Shown: positions 1 through 11,212 of the stretch, one piece after another
Numbering within the stretch: position 1 is the stretch's first letter
How the letters are laid out: each line of letters begins with the position of its first letter
Source of the DNA: Alentia gelatinosa
Lineage: Eukaryota; Annelida; Polychaeta; Phyllodocida; Polynoidae
Direction: 5' to 3'
DNA: 64,000 nt
Assembly (NCBI GenBank): GCA_950022655.1
Contig: OX465582.1
Location: 95,804,704-95,868,703 of the forward strand
Translations under genes and position numbers: made by a program
Notes under the pieces: generated by a model
Told to the model about the DNA's origin: nothing
Databases searched by the model: none
What the model saw: the letters and a program-made list of their open reading frames with translations, nothing else

Positions 1-313
1 GGGCCTTAGGACAGCTAGGCAAGGCTACCCAGCGATTAGTGAACCACATCCTATAGACGTCCTTTTGTCGCCGGCAAGTTGTGGTTTTTGCACTCCCCCA
101 TCGATTAGTGGACCATACACCGATTTTATTAGTGGGTATATATTTCGGTAGGTGTAGATTGATTTCCTTAGGACTAATACCCACCAGCCTCTCTCCTCGA
201 GGGCCGCGGGTCGAGCGATGGTTACGTAATTTGCCTGCGACAAGGTGACCGATTCCTATACGATTTGGGAACTAATCGTTCAACCCTAAATCGGTAGATG
301 GGCATCCGGCTTA
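1..313 (+). mobile_element. MITE family A, copy 1 (cut by window start)
   Basis: Non-autonomous inverted-repeat element. The right terminus (TCGGTAGATGGGCATCCGGC) matches the right ends of the copies at 10539-10856 and 40771-41088. The left terminus lies outside the window. The interior carries the family's CGATTAGTG words and a GGTCGAGCGA block. There is no coding capacity; open frames here recur as the same nonsense peptide in every copy. The boundary at about 313 is inferred from the other copies. Confidence 0.85.
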
Positions 314-519
314 AGCGTTAGGACGTGCTTCTGACCCAGAATCACGTTTTTTGTCGGAGGAGTGGGTTTCTTGCAGCAGTGAACTTGATGTACCGACACT
401 GTTTCCGACATTATACCCAGACACGGTTCCAACAGAATGGTTGTATCACCGGCCTTCCGAGAGAATCGTAGGGACTAGACTGTGTCGGATTGTGGCAGAA
501 GAATTCTCTACTATGTGTA
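314..519. other. Spacer between two MITEs
   Basis: No gene or clear repeat. Scattered GTGTCGGA-like words hint at decayed MITE sequence. The 93-codon frame at 351-632 crosses into the next element and is not credible as a gene. Confidence 0.4.
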
Positions 520-1014
520 AAGCCCAATACACATCTATTGAATTTGGAACATTTATGTACCTTTGTCGGCAACAAAGGAACAGTAATTTGTCTCAGGCGA
601 GGCATCCTAACGGAGTCGGCAGTAGTTGGTAGATGTAGCACGGCTAGGTAAGGGTCAGGCAACGATTAGTGAATGCCCCCGCTTGAGAAGTTCTTCTTTC
701 GCTGACAAGTTGTGGTTTCAAGGTTCCTAAATCGGTGGCCAAAGGTTTATCAACATGTTCATAAATCTAGTCGCCGACAACGGAATGTTGGTAAATGGCA
801 CTTGTTCCCAAATCCCAACTCCGTCGGCATGGGGTGCATAATCGTATATCTGTCGGTAAGTGTGGACTGATTTGCTTAGGACTAATACCCACTCTCCTCA
901 ATGTCTGCTGGTCGAGCGAAGGCTTACATAATTCGCCTGGGACAAGTTCACCAACTCCTCTAGATCTTGAGAACTAACCGTTCAACCCTGAATTGGTAGA
1001 TGAGTATTGGGCTT
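520..1014 (+). mobile_element. MITE family A, copy 2 (long form, 495 bp)
   Basis: Left end AAAGCCCAATACACATCT and right end GATGAGTATTGGGCTTAA form diverged terminal inverted repeats. This is the long form: it keeps a middle section (around 680-860, including TTTATCAACATGTT) that is shared with the copy at 35917 and missing from the 318-bp copies. The short copies are therefore probably internal-deletion derivatives. It is more diverged than the others and so probably older. Confidence 0.8.
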
Positions 1015-1029
1015 AAAACTATACACCCT

Positions 1030-1650
1030 CGTCCCGACACACATACACCTTGATATCTTTTCCGTAGGTGCACCTCCTATATCGTGTGTCGGTACCATGG
1101 TCTCCTTTTAGGTGGGCGTCCACCAACCACGACAAGGCTACGACAAGAGCCGACAAGAAATTCCTATCGGCGCCTTGTCGCAGCCTTGTCGTGAGAAGAG
1201 GGGCTTTATGACAGCGGTGTCGGGGCATGTCGTAGACGTTGCTGGTTCCCGTAAAACAGGCGTCCATGGTCCCGACACACTACAACAGTGATATTGAGGA
1301 AACCACAACACTCCACGACAAGGCCCCAGTCGTGGCAAAAATTGAACATGTTCGATTTTGCCGTAACCTTGTCGGAAGGCTCCTGACAAGCCCCCGACAA
1401 GCTTCATGTCGCCGCCTGTCGTGGCCTTGTCGTAACCTCTTGTCGGGAACTAGGGTCCACCAACACGCCTTCCAATTGTAGGCCTGTCGTGGACCTTGTC
1501 GGGAACCCATTGTCGCAGCCTTGTCGTGGTTGGTGGACGCCCGCTTTTTTATTTCGACAAAACCTGTTCCGACAAACTGTGACACAAATTATATCTGAGC
1601 CTTATCGTAGCCATGTCAGAGTGTGTCGGAAGCAGTGGAAGCACGTTCTA
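1030..1650 (+). mobile_element. Older MITE relic interrupted by a younger MITE
   Basis: The two flanks of the insertion at 1114-1542 (about 1030-1113 and 1543-1650) together resemble the uninterrupted stretch at about 13745-13860. Both have GTGCACCT..TATATCGTG, then GTGTCGGTACC, then an A-rich CCCGTTCC-like part, then ACTGNGACACA. The stretch at 13745-13860 thus acts as a diverged empty-site counterpart, which supports nesting. Outer boundaries are approximate. Confidence 0.65.
1114..1542. mobile_element. MITE family B (CGACAAGG type), 429 bp, nested
   Basis: Terminal inverted repeats of about 33 bp with one mismatch begin GGGCGTCCACCAACCACGAC at the left; the reverse complement ends at 1542. 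The interior repeats the words CGACAAGG and CTTGTCG many times in both orientations, as in subterminal transposase-binding repeats. It is inserted in an older relative. It has no credible coding sequence. The superfamily is not assigned because no clean target duplication is visible. Confidence 0.85.
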
Positions 1651-1654
1651 AGTC

Positions 1655-2600
1655 TCAAAGTTGAAATAAGGAATCGTTTTTCCAGGAATCTTCAACCTTT
1701 AAGAACGCACATCGATAACCTTTGGGAAGCTTCGAGATGCAATGATTTAAGTGTGTCTCGGATGAAATCAATAGATGGCGCTACCTTCCTGCAGGTTAAC
1801 AAAGACAATACGTGGCTCAACAGTTGTGTTGAAACAAAGCCATTTAAGTTCATAACAGAAGCTCCCTGTTTCCGGAAAGCTCAATAAGTGTAGGGGAAGA
1901 ACTACTAGTGAGGGCATCTTTATATATGAAGACCCAACCTGTATGGAATGATAAAACATGGGCAATACTCATAGATGACTTGACATTAGGGCGATTCTTC
2001 AATAAAAGTTACCCATGAAAGGTTTCTATTGGGGGCAATTTTGAATGTGTTAACCTTATCTGAATATCAAATAGCTGTAATCACTTGTATATATTTTATG
2101 AGATCTCACAATGATTCATTGACACAATGCAATTGCTCCCGGCCTAGTACGTCCCTGCTTCTGATTCAGTTTCACCCTCATTATTGGAACTGTATGAGCT
2201 ATTTGAATTGAAAGGTGAATACAAATCCTAAGACAATATAAATCTTTGCCATAAATCGAACACATTTCCTTGATTCATCTTGTTCACTACCTCTCATTAT
2301 TAGTTGTGTATATTAATCATCTATCTAAGATTCTTTGCCTAACTAACAATGTCAATCCCTCAATAGTGAGAGTCAATCCTTTAATTTAGATCTTTTTTCT
2401 TTTTTCTCGTATAGAATACCTAAAACTGCCTACGGTTTTCTATGCTAGATTGTACTCCTATTGAAGTCCAAAATCGGCCCACATTCCGAATTCAAGAAAA
2501 TAACTTATATGAAGAAGAAGAGGTTTTACCACACAAAGTCAGACTCGCTCAATTAAAATCAAAGGTGTTTTATTGATGAGAAACAGATGAGAAACAATGA
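1655..2600. other. AT-rich sequence without recognised features
   Basis: I see no gene, tandem repeat or recognisable element. The frame at 1489-1887 starts inside the MITE and runs out into this region, so it is unlikely to be a gene. Confidence 0.4.
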
Positions 2601-2638
2601 AATCAATGAGAATGATTGGTGAATCATGTAAAAAATTC

Positions 2639-2670
2639 AACGTTTCGATTAATTGATTAATCTTCGTCAG
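2639..2670 (-). ncRNA. Hammerhead-like core, possible Penelope-type element end
   Basis: Read on the minus strand, the segment is CTGACGA, then A, a short stem (GATTAA / TTAATC around TCAA), then GAAACG. CUGANGA and GAAA flanking a stem II are the conserved core of hammerhead ribozymes, and this arrangement is common at the ends of Penelope-like and other retroelements. I could not convincingly place stems I and III or a cleavage site. Function is therefore unproven, and the call could be a chance match or a decayed retroelement end. Confidence 0.35.
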
Positions 2671-4198
2671 AAGTAATGGTTGTTCTGAGACGATATCAAG
2701 AGAGATATTTCTTGTTGGTTGCTACGGCAACGTTGTCATGGTAATCTTCAGTGAAATTATGAGATGTAGACTATGAATAGATCTTGCCTTGGTCGCTGTT
2801 TTGATAACTAAAATTATTGAATTAGTGATGAAGGTTTCTAGGTATGGTTGATGATTCTATGTATAAATAATCATAAAACTATTACTTATGTTGACAAATA
2901 TTCAGGATTTTATATAAATATAATTGGTTCGTATGTACGGTAACTTATATTTATGAACCAGAAAGCTTCCCTCCCTACCTAGAGATGGTCACCCCCCATT
3001 GACTGGTTTCTCCTGTTGGTATGAAGCCGCCTCTCCTACTTCAACCACAACCTCTTTATTCTCATAGACTGCGAGTGTAAAGCTGAGAATAGAAGTAATC
3101 AGGCTGAAAGCATTCATAAATGATAGTGCTCAACGTTTCCACCAGGAAATGTTAGAGGGAAAGAAGATACCCAGAGATGATGTAGGATCACAAACTATGG
3201 GAAAATACTTACGACCTACCCTTTCAATCTAGCAGAGAGTCTAAAGCCCACTCTCTTCAGTACAAAATCCTAAGTATGACTACTACATGTAATGACTACA
3301 TGGCTGGTTATATGAGTTCCTCGCCATACCGGTACAGTATGGTGGTAAGTGTCAAGCATCATTTGCAAAGCAGAGCTTGGTATTTAGTGTATTTTCTTGC
3401 AAAGGTCTATAATCCTGAAGGACTTCTACTTGCTATGAGAATCCTCCATACTGTGCCCTTTCGGAAGCAATAACTCAGCTATGTCAAGATATTATACATA
3501 ACTCCTGTATTAAGAGCCGTGTATGTATTCATTCAGTGTTTTCAAATGGGCCCGGTGTGAGGTGTGGCTTTTAATTATCCCTGTAAATCAGCATAGTGTC
3601 GACACTCTCATACTGCTCAGTACATAGAGAACTACACCATGGGAATCTGGGCGTGTATGTTGAAATGTCGTGCTCAGAAGGGATTTTGCGATACAGTGCT
3701 GCTGTAATATCAGCACCTGGTGAGACTGAATACAGCAATAACTGTCGGGGATCGATTCAAACCCACCTTCATTCGCCCCTATTGCACACGCAAGAGCATT
3801 TGAATAACAAGTATCTGCTTATATTCAACGGGGCTGAACATTGAGCACATCTGTTTTTCTCGATTTAATTAAAACATTACAAGTTTATGAGAGGGTAGAA
3901 CATATATGATTAGTCGTCACATATATCAGCATGAATTGTTTAGCAATGGAAGTCTTTCCTAGACTAATTATGGTTCTAGCAATTGCTGAAGGGAATTAAT
4001 TTGTCAGAATCAGTGAATAAAAAGGTACAAGTATGGGAATATCAGCCATTGGTTATGAAGGTTATCACACATGCACATATATATCACCTCTAGCTGAATT
4101 TAACCATCTGCGCCAGATCATGTGGTGCATTGGGGCATAATTTTCCCAGATTCACAATTTTCTTGTTTTGATAGATCGATAAACATGAAATTCCCATT
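2671..4198. other. AT-rich sequence without recognised features
   Basis: No convincing gene. The short frames at 3276-3473 and 3596-3844 have no recognisable domain and no supporting signals. No repeat in this stretch matched another part of the window by eye. Confidence 0.4.
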
Positions 4199-6114
4199 AA
4201 GATTCACACGATGGGATTTATGTACTTCACAGGGCGTTCCTCTGATACAAATCAAATTGTGAATTGCTCTTCAGACAACCACCCTGCGAGGTACATGAAT
4301 CCATTCGTGTGAATTCCACTTTAGACAAACACCTGTGAGGTACATGAATCCCACCATGTAAATTCCACTTTAGACAAACACCATGGTACATGAATCCCAC
4401 CGTGTGAATTCCACTTTAGACAAACACCCTGCGAGGTACATGGATCCCACCATGTGAATTCCACTTTAGACAAACACCCTGCGAGGTACATGAATCCCAC
4501 CATGTGCACTCCACTTTATACAAACACCCTGTGAGGTACATGAATCTTACCTGTGAACTCCACTTTAGACAAACACCCTGTGAGGTTCATTAATCTTACC
4601 ATGTGAATTTCACTTTAGACAAACACCATGTGAGGTACATGAATCCCACCATGTGCACTCCACTTTAGATAAACACCCTGTGAGGTTCATGAATCTTACC
4701 ATGTGAATTTCACTTTAGACAAACACCCTGTGAGGTACATGAATCCCACCATGTTAATTCCACTTTAGACAAACACCATGGTACATGAATCCCATCGTGT
4801 GAATTCCACTTTAGACAAACACCCTGCGAGGTACATGAATCCCACCATGTGAATTCCATTTTAGACAAACACCCTGCGAAGTACATGAATCCCACCATGT
4901 GCACTCCACTTTAGACAAACACCCTGTGAGGTACATGAATCTTAGCATGTGAACTCCACTTTAGACAAACACCCTGTGAGGTTCATTAATCTTACCATGT
5001 GAATTTCACTTTAGACAAACACCATGTGAGGTACATGAATCCCACCATGTGCACTCCACTTTAGATAAACACCCTGTGAGGTTCATGAATCTTACCATGT
5101 GAATTTCACTTTAGACAAACACCCTGTGAGGTACATGAATCCCACCATGTTAATTCCACTTTAGACAAACACCATGGTACATGAATCCCATCGTGTGAAT
5201 TCCACTTTAGACAAACACCATGTGAGGTACATGAATCTCACCATGTGCACTCCACTTTAGACAAACACCCTGTGAGGTACATGAATCCGGCCGTATGAAT
5301 TCCACTTTAGACAAACACCATTTGAGGTATATGAATCCGATCGTGTGAATTCCACTTTAGACAAACACCCTGTGAGGTACATGAATCCCACCATGTGAGT
5401 TCCACTTTAGATAAACACCCTGTGAGGTACATGAATCCCACCATGTGAACTCCACATTAGACAAACACCCTGTGAGGTACATGAATCCCACCATGTGAAC
5501 TCCACATTAGACAAACACCCTGTGAGGTACATGAATCCCACCATGTGAACTCCACATTAGACAAACACCCTGTGAGGTACATGAATCTTACCATGTGAAC
5601 TCCACATTAGACAAACACCCTGTGAGGTACATGAATCTCACCGTGTGAACTCCACTTCAGACAAACACCATGTGAGGTACATGAATCCGATCGTGTGAAT
5701 TCCACTTCAGACGAACACCCTGTGAGGTACATGAATCCCACCATGTGAGTTCCACTTCGGACAAACACCCTGTGAGGTACATGAATCCCACCATGTAAAT
5801 TCCACTTTAGATAAACACCCTGTGAGGTACATGAGTCCCACCATGTGAATTCCACTTTAGACAAACACCCTGTGAGGTACATGAGTCCCACTGTGTGAAT
5901 TCCATTTTAGACAAACACCCTGTGAGGTTCATGAGTCCCACTGTGTGAATTCCACTTTAAACAAACACCCTGTGAGGTACATGAATCTTACCATGTGAAT
6001 TTCACTTTAGACAAACACCATGTGAGGTACATGAATCCCACCATGTGAATTCTACTTCTTTAGACAACCACCCCGTGAGATACATAAATCCAACCATGTA
6101 ACTCCACTATATAC
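4199..6114. repeat. 50-bp satellite array, about 37 units, derived from a MITE terminus
   Basis: Direct repeats of a 50-bp unit containing CCACTTTAGACAAACACC and TGAGGTACATGAATCC. Three adjacent units (5421-5470, 5471-5520, 5521-5570) are identical and the next has two changes, so part of the array is recent. A block of eight units recurs with a 396-bp offset (GAGGTTCATTAAT at 4582 and 4978), which is a higher-order repeat. A few units lack about six bases. The array starts with a sequence in the opposite orientation (GATTCACACGATGGG at 4201), the left terminus of the MITE family at 22043-22281; the satellite unit contains that family's right terminus. The minus-strand frames here are the satellite read in register and are not genes. 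Confidence 0.95.
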
Positions 6115-6382
6115 AGGAGAAGTGGCTTCTGTAAGGACAGGTCACTGAGCAGCTCCTCAGGGAAGACTGCTGGACAAGAATTGTGAATGAGTGCTTTATT
6201 ATGCATGCCCAGCCCGGAGCAATACACTATCAATACTCGTTTAGCAAATTTCCTGGTTGGTAGTCGCTGTGGTCTAGCACTATGTCCTCGTATAATGGTC
6301 GCTTCCCGAATCCCAGTCTATGTATTTCAAACCCCTGCGCCACTCCAGACCCTTACTTCGAAGGGTTAAGTGTAATATAGAG

Positions 6383-6671
6383 GTAACCTATGGAAGTTTA
6401 GGGTCAGAGCTCGTATCTCATCGAGTTTCAATATCATTGTTATTCACAAGGCGAAGCCGCGTTAATTAAGTAGTGGTTCAAACCAGATTGGATCGAGCTT
6501 TGACCTCAACCATGAATAGGTTTCTGAATTTATCTCATCCCTCACATTGACTAATGGGCTAATAGATGTGACATAATCCCCCATTGGATATTTTTCCTAA
6601 ATATCTCATGGGCGTTGGATACGAGTTCCCAATGTTAAGTTTATGGAGAACAAATACCAGTGGTGAGATAA
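6383..6671 (+). mobile_element. MITE family C (CTTAACATTGGG type)
   Basis: Contains a hairpin block (GGGTCAGAGCTCGTATCTCA, apex around 6450 with GGCGAAGCC) followed by the family's terminal block: TTTCTGAATTTATCTCA, CCCCCATTGGATATTTTTCC, GATACGAGTTCCCAATGTTA. The same blocks occur in the opposite order and orientation at about 12185-12460 and in the same order at 42225-42505. Non-coding; exact ends not fixed. Confidence 0.8.
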
Positions 6672-6733
6672 TAACTGGTACTGAACCTGTTCGACGATAG
6701 ATGGCCTCCTAGAAATAAAAACGAAATACATAC

Positions 6734-7266
6734 ACAATAATGACTGGTTTTGTGTACGAATGGCCATAATCTTCGAGTAGTTGATGCGTAATAATATCTG
6801 AGCGATTAGCAAGGATATTACATCGTCAACTACTAGGAGATTACGGTAACTCGCATACAAAACCAGTCGTTATTGTATTTATTACCCACCTACAAGATTA
6901 ATAACAAGTCTATTGCGATTAAAAAGTTTCTGTAAGCCATATAATTCCAGACACCACAGCACTGTCAAGCGTGGCAGTAATTCAGTATAAACTTACACCA
7001 ATAATATAGTTCATTAACCTGTGATTTTTAGCATGCAAAATGTGTTATGACAGTGATTTCTGATGGTAAATGAGATCATTATGATTGTTTCTAAATAATT
7101 AACATTGCATGAACATTCAAGAAACTTATTTTGAAGTGCATGATGATTCAACCTCATTATGGACAGAACTATTTTCCCGGAATCTCCTGCAGGAGATTCT
7201 GACATGCCAAAATCTCTGGGTAGCTAGTTCTAGGTGCCCTATAGATTTTCTATGGAGACTCAGTAA
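6734..7266. mobile_element. Composite hairpin element ending in a TTACCCACC / GGTGAGTAA pair
   Basis: A hairpin with 20-bp arms (ACAATAATGACTGGTTTTGT at 6734-6753, inverted copy at 6858-6877) has an inner palindrome-like centre of the TAATATC..GATATTA type. It adjoins a stretch from TTACCCACCTACAAG (about 6883) to GGTGAGTAAC (about 7266). Both parts recur together at about 57913-58505, and the hairpin alone at 31621-31752. This indicates one mobile unit or two habitually linked ones. Confidence 0.7.
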
Positions 7267-7502
7267 TAGGTGAGTAACAAAATGTTGCACATATCTGGGA
7301 CCATGGCCCTAATACAAGTCTTGCACTGAACAGCTACACATCTTCACCTACAACGCAACATACAGACATATAATGATATTTATTGTCTCTTCATGCTGAT
7401 ATGTAATACCTAACACAAAAGAGGCGAATACGTTAGAGATACATTTATTGGGTTTGTTTGACGTCTATAAAAACAACAAGATTAATTTCAGAGTAATTAC
7501 AA

Positions 7503-7750
7503 TATGAAGAAATAGTCACGAGTTACTGAAATAGCCCCACGGAGTAGGAGAATTAAATTAAAAGAGAAGAAAGGAGTTTTTGTAGGGAGGGTGGGTAAAT
7601 CCGAGCTAGTCTGATTGTTAAAAACCGTGGTCACGTGGCCAGAGACCACGTGACCAGAACCAGGTGAACTGGCGTGGTTAGTTACCAGCGTCTTTGTTAA
7701 CGCATCATTAGCAACCCCCTGTTAGCCCTAATGGATGTTATGTTAATTTA
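7503..7750 (+). repeat. Dispersed repeat D, copy 1
   Basis: Aligned by eye with 44055-44330: both have GTCACG..., a GTAGGAGAA...GAGTTTTTGTAGGG block, paired GGTCACGTGG/CCACGTGACC-like words, and end in CTAATGG.AT. A weaker partial match lies near 59441-59495. Non-coding. The many CACGTG-like words (E-box core) may be incidental. Confidence 0.7.
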
Positions 7751-8100
7751 TTTTATTAAAAAGCTTTTTTTTTTAAAATTCAGTAAACATTCATAACGAC
7801 ATACAAATCGCCAATATACGGCGGTCTTCCTTTATAGGCCGAAGGACAATACAGGACGCATACAGATGACAAGCAACAGCAGGAAAGAGAAAAAAAGAAA
7901 AACGAAAAGAAAAGAAACAGTACCAGTTATTATTTTAGTTCTACATATAGAATCATGTTTACTCAGTAGGAGGTAATAAAACATTCCAGCCTCATCTGAT
8001 ATCCAAAACAGGTAATAATAACCTGTTGTGCATATTAAAATGAGTACTCTTTTTGCCTTATCCGTGATCCGTGATATTGGTTGACCAGGTTTTTTTTCTT

Positions 8101-8285
8101 AAGCGGGATTCACACGGTGGGATTCATGTACCTCACTTTCTGCTGAGATTCTGTACAGGAACACAATCTCCTCATCTGAATTGTAGGGTTCCATTTTCCT
8201 GAGATAAGTTTTTCTCCTTGCAATTGTTGGCGACAATTATCCCTAACAAGGAACAGAATTCCACGAGATTTTGACTTTAAACAGG
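8101..8285 (+). mobile_element. MITE family S, copy lacking its right terminus
   Basis: Left terminus AAGCGGGATTCACACGGTGG followed by the family interior (CTGCTGAGATTCTGTAC, CCTCATCT, CCTAACAAGGAAC, GAGATTTTGA). The right terminal repeat seen at 22240-22281 is missing. This is the same family from which the 50-bp satellite arose. Confidence 0.8.
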
Positions 8286-8442
8286 TTTAAGATTTAAAGG
8301 GGCATTTATAGAGACAGATGGACCTAGTGATGAGTTGCCTACTGAGTACCTAAACTAGCCAATAGGAGTCCAGCAAGCAGGGTCACATGTTTTTTAAGCC
8401 ATTCACCTCAAGTGTACTCGAGTCCCAGGTGGGTGATCATCA

Positions 8443-8599
8443 TTATGAGAAAACGTGGTTACTGAGCCCGTACGGATGGGCGTTCGAGATCATTTGATGC
8501 AAAAATACGGCCCGACGCCGTAGGCGGGAGGGCCGTATTTTTTCATTAAATGACCGAGAACGACACCCGTACGGGCTCAGTCACTACGTTTCCTTATAA
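8443..8599. mobile_element. Foldback element, about 76-nt arms
   Basis: Almost the whole 157 bp folds on itself. The left arm begins TTATGAGAAAACGTGGTTAC, the right arm ends CACTACGTTTCCTTATAA, and the apex lies between CCCGACGCC and GGCGGGAGGG. The arms differ at a modest number of positions. A diverged relative occupies 27656-27812, with the same terminal words. The mobility class is unknown. Confidence 0.8.
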
Positions 8600-9315
8600 C
8601 TATACACCTCCTACTTGTTTAAAATGCCATTTTAATAACCTTCCTGGGCTGTGATTCACCCACCCATTCCCGTACTAAACCACTGCCATTCACTACGGCC
8701 CGCTAGTGGAAAGATACTCGGCAACGATCGACGCAGTGCGGTCTATGAATTGTGTAGCAACAGATGACGCTGGAACTTCACTTTCCGTAAAAATTAAGCA
8801 ATAAAATTTTAACATGAGTACGGTATACATATAACCTCAATACGGCGGTATAATCGTCTCGAATATGAAGAAGACCGGCTACTTCAATCCGAAGATATCG
8901 GCGTTTGAATTTCAACAAATGCCTGCTCTGGTGGCCAGTGTAGCCCTACCGCCAGCGGGAAAACCCGGCAACGGTTGACGTGAAGCGGACTATGAAATGT
9001 GTGGCGCCATGGTTTTGATCTGTGTCCTTAATTGTAGCTGACACTTTGTAATACTACGTATCAACTACATGGAGAATCACTCAGATCAAAATAATGTAAT
9101 TGCTGTGTATTTACTATACCCAAATCACATTGACGATGACTAAGGTTATTCAGCTTCAAATACATTCATTCTCCCATGAACTCACCCACAGCTAGATCTG
9201 TTTCCTATCTCTATCCTCTCCCATATAGTCATTGTGTGTTTCATGTAACTGTGTACTAGGAGCAATTAGTATGTTCATCATTGATGAACAATACATGAAT
9301 AACAATTTAAAGGTT
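8600..9315. other. No gene recognised
   Basis: Two partly similar stretches (around 8700 and 8960, each with GGCAACG.T.GACG then GTGCGG/AAGCGG and CTATGAA) may be copies of one short repeat. Nothing else is supportable. Confidence 0.4.
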
Positions 9316-9319
9316 TGGA

Positions 9320-9630
9320 TTTCAATCAGTCTAAGGATAGTTTTCTATAACCATTTGTACCCAGTTAAATTGCCATTTCTGCAATTGCCTGGGTCTAGGA
9401 TCCAAACACATCAAGCACCAGTGGGTCTTGATGTATTTTGGTCTTGAGTGACTGGTCATGGTCAGCTGGGCATGCCTCTCAGACCCTGAGACACTGGCTG
9501 CCTGCTCTGTTCTCAATATCACAGTGAATAGCACACAGATAGTGAAGGGATAATTTCTATGCAGTACCCTGAAAGTCTATATGGGCCACTCTAACCTCCA
9601 GGGGATGTATAGGGGACAGATCCATTGTTA
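9320..9630 (+). repeat. Dispersed repeat E, plus-oriented copy
   Basis: Matches the reverse complement of about 15000-15330 over roughly 300 bp at moderate identity. Shared landmarks are CTAGGATCCAA, TCAAGCACCAGTGGGTC, GGCATGCCTCT and AAAGTCTATATG. The copies lie in opposite orientations about 5.7 kb apart. There is no terminal inverted repeat or coding sequence, and a tRNA-like head was not found, so the class is open. Confidence 0.7.
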
Positions 9631-10538
9631 GTTCATGAAGCAGTCACTAGGTGGTCGGGGGACAAACCTGTGTTCTGGCTCTTTGTTCTTACTAAATTCA
9701 GCTGCCTTTCAATGTTTTACCAACGTTCCTTTGACTCCCTACACCGATTCCAGAGCAGGAAGATATAATGCTAAAACCCAGGACATGATATTTTTCACAT
9801 AGAACAATTTATTTACATATGTGAGCAAGGCAAGAAAAGTGACATTTCCCAATTATCACTCACTTCTTTTGCACCTCCATTAGTGAAGAACAGCTACTTT
9901 TTCACCTCCTTTAGTAAAGAACACCTACTCGGGGGGCGTCATGGCGGCGCCCATGGATCATAGGCTATGTGCCCTATATAGAGCGTGCATGGACGCTCTA
10001 ATAAATATGTACACGTGTATTGGGAATATTAAACGCACATCATGCGGGTAACAGATCTTCTGACATCAGATCAACTATAATTGACTACATTCACGCACAA
10101 TGACATGAAGGCCTCATGTATCACAAAGTATTCGGTGGGTAATTGCACAGAATTCTATCTAGCCATATGAGCAAGACCTGTTTAAATCACGACTTCGGAT
10201 CTAATAGAAGAATATATAATCTTTCCATTTGCTTGTGTCAATTGAAACTCATCAAAGTCTCCTCATTAATCATCTAAAAGCTAATGACGCATCTTCAAAC
10301 CGTATAATTGCCAATTAAAGCGCCATCAGGTAAAGTCCAAGGGCCTCGCCCATTTGACTCTCATCGATTTGCATGTAGGTTCAGATCAGTAAATTGCGCA
10401 GATAGGCGGCATCCAGCTGGTTGTATTGCACTAGTCGTATCTAGATGTTTCGCTACATTGTAAGCACACTGCGTATTGCGCGGATTCAATATATTTTTCA
10501 TAGGTTTTATAAGTGTTGTTATAAATACTATGCATGTA
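9631..10538. other. No gene recognised
   Basis: TATAGGGCACATAGC-like sequence (reverse strand, about 9963-9980) recurs at 20958 and 47292, suggesting a short decayed repeat. No gene-like frame. Confidence 0.4.
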
Positions 10539-10856
10539 AAGCCCAATGCCCATCTACCGATTTTGGAACATTTATGTACGTTTGTCGGCGACAAACGGAG
10601 GGTTATTTGTCTCAGCCAAGCTATCCTAACGGAGTCGGTAGATGTAGGACAGCTAGGCAAGGCTACCCAGCGATTAGTGAACACTCGGTTTCTTTGGGTT
10701 TTGCCCTCCCCCAGCGATTAGTGGACCATACACCGATTTTATCAGTGTGCAGGTCGAGCGAGGGGTTACGTAATTTGCCTGCAACAAAGTTACCGACTCC
10801 TATAGGATTTGGGAACTAAGCGTTCAACCCTAAATCGGTAGATGGGCATCCGGCTT
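10539..10856 (+). mobile_element. MITE family A, copy 3 (318 bp, TA-flanked)
   Basis: AAGCCCAATGCCCATCTACC at the left and GGTAGATGGGCATCCGGCTT at the right are terminal inverted repeats. TA sits on both sides (10537-10538 and 10857-10858), consistent with a TA target duplication. The length equals that of the copy at 40771-41088, so both probably descend from one deletion form. Confidence 0.9.
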
Positions 10857-10860
10857 TACT

Positions 10861-10935
10861 CTGCGTTTGCACTAGACGACTAAAACGTGATGATTGTAGA
10901 TCGTCTAGCCTATAGTCGTCAGGTGGTACTCAATT
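10861..10935 (+). mobile_element. Fragment of MITE family F (AGACGACTAA type)
   Basis: GCGTTTGCACTAGACGACTA, then TGTAGATCGTC and GTCAGGTGGT, match the left end of the element at 17047-17340. Only about 75 bp remain, directly adjoining the family A copy. Confidence 0.65.
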
Positions 10936-11119
10936 ACGAATTATCCTACCCCTCATATAAATCTCCATAGACTCAACATGGTGTGACTGTATGCTATGGT
11001 TGTCCCATAAAATATCTGTTTGACTGCAGAGTAATTCCCGAAGCGAAGACCAAGTTATTTTCATCGAGTGGGTTTCTGATATGACATTATTGTTTTGATT
11101 AAATGAATCACCGAATTAA

Positions 11120-11212
11120 CCATTGGGTATTGAGTACACGACCTTCATGGCCGTGGAGTACGAGTTCCTAATGTTAAGCCTATGGAGAAATATACCGGGG
11201 TGAGATATTTAG
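11120..11212 (+). mobile_element. Fragment of MITE family C
   Basis: GAGTACGAGTTCCTAATGTT, AAGCCTATGGAGAAA and GGGGTGAGATA are the terminal block of family C, as at 6600-6671. The rest of the element is absent. Confidence 0.7.

Noticed and set aside
4321..5891. Minus-strand frames that look like a repeat protein with WWDSCTSQ-type units
   Set aside because: The 50-bp satellite is not a multiple of three, so each frame closes after a few units. The peptide is just the satellite in register.
4199..6114. A CRISPR-like array of regularly spaced repeats
   Set aside because: The repeats are contiguous 50-bp units with no unique spacers, there are no cas genes, and the DNA is eukaryotic in character.
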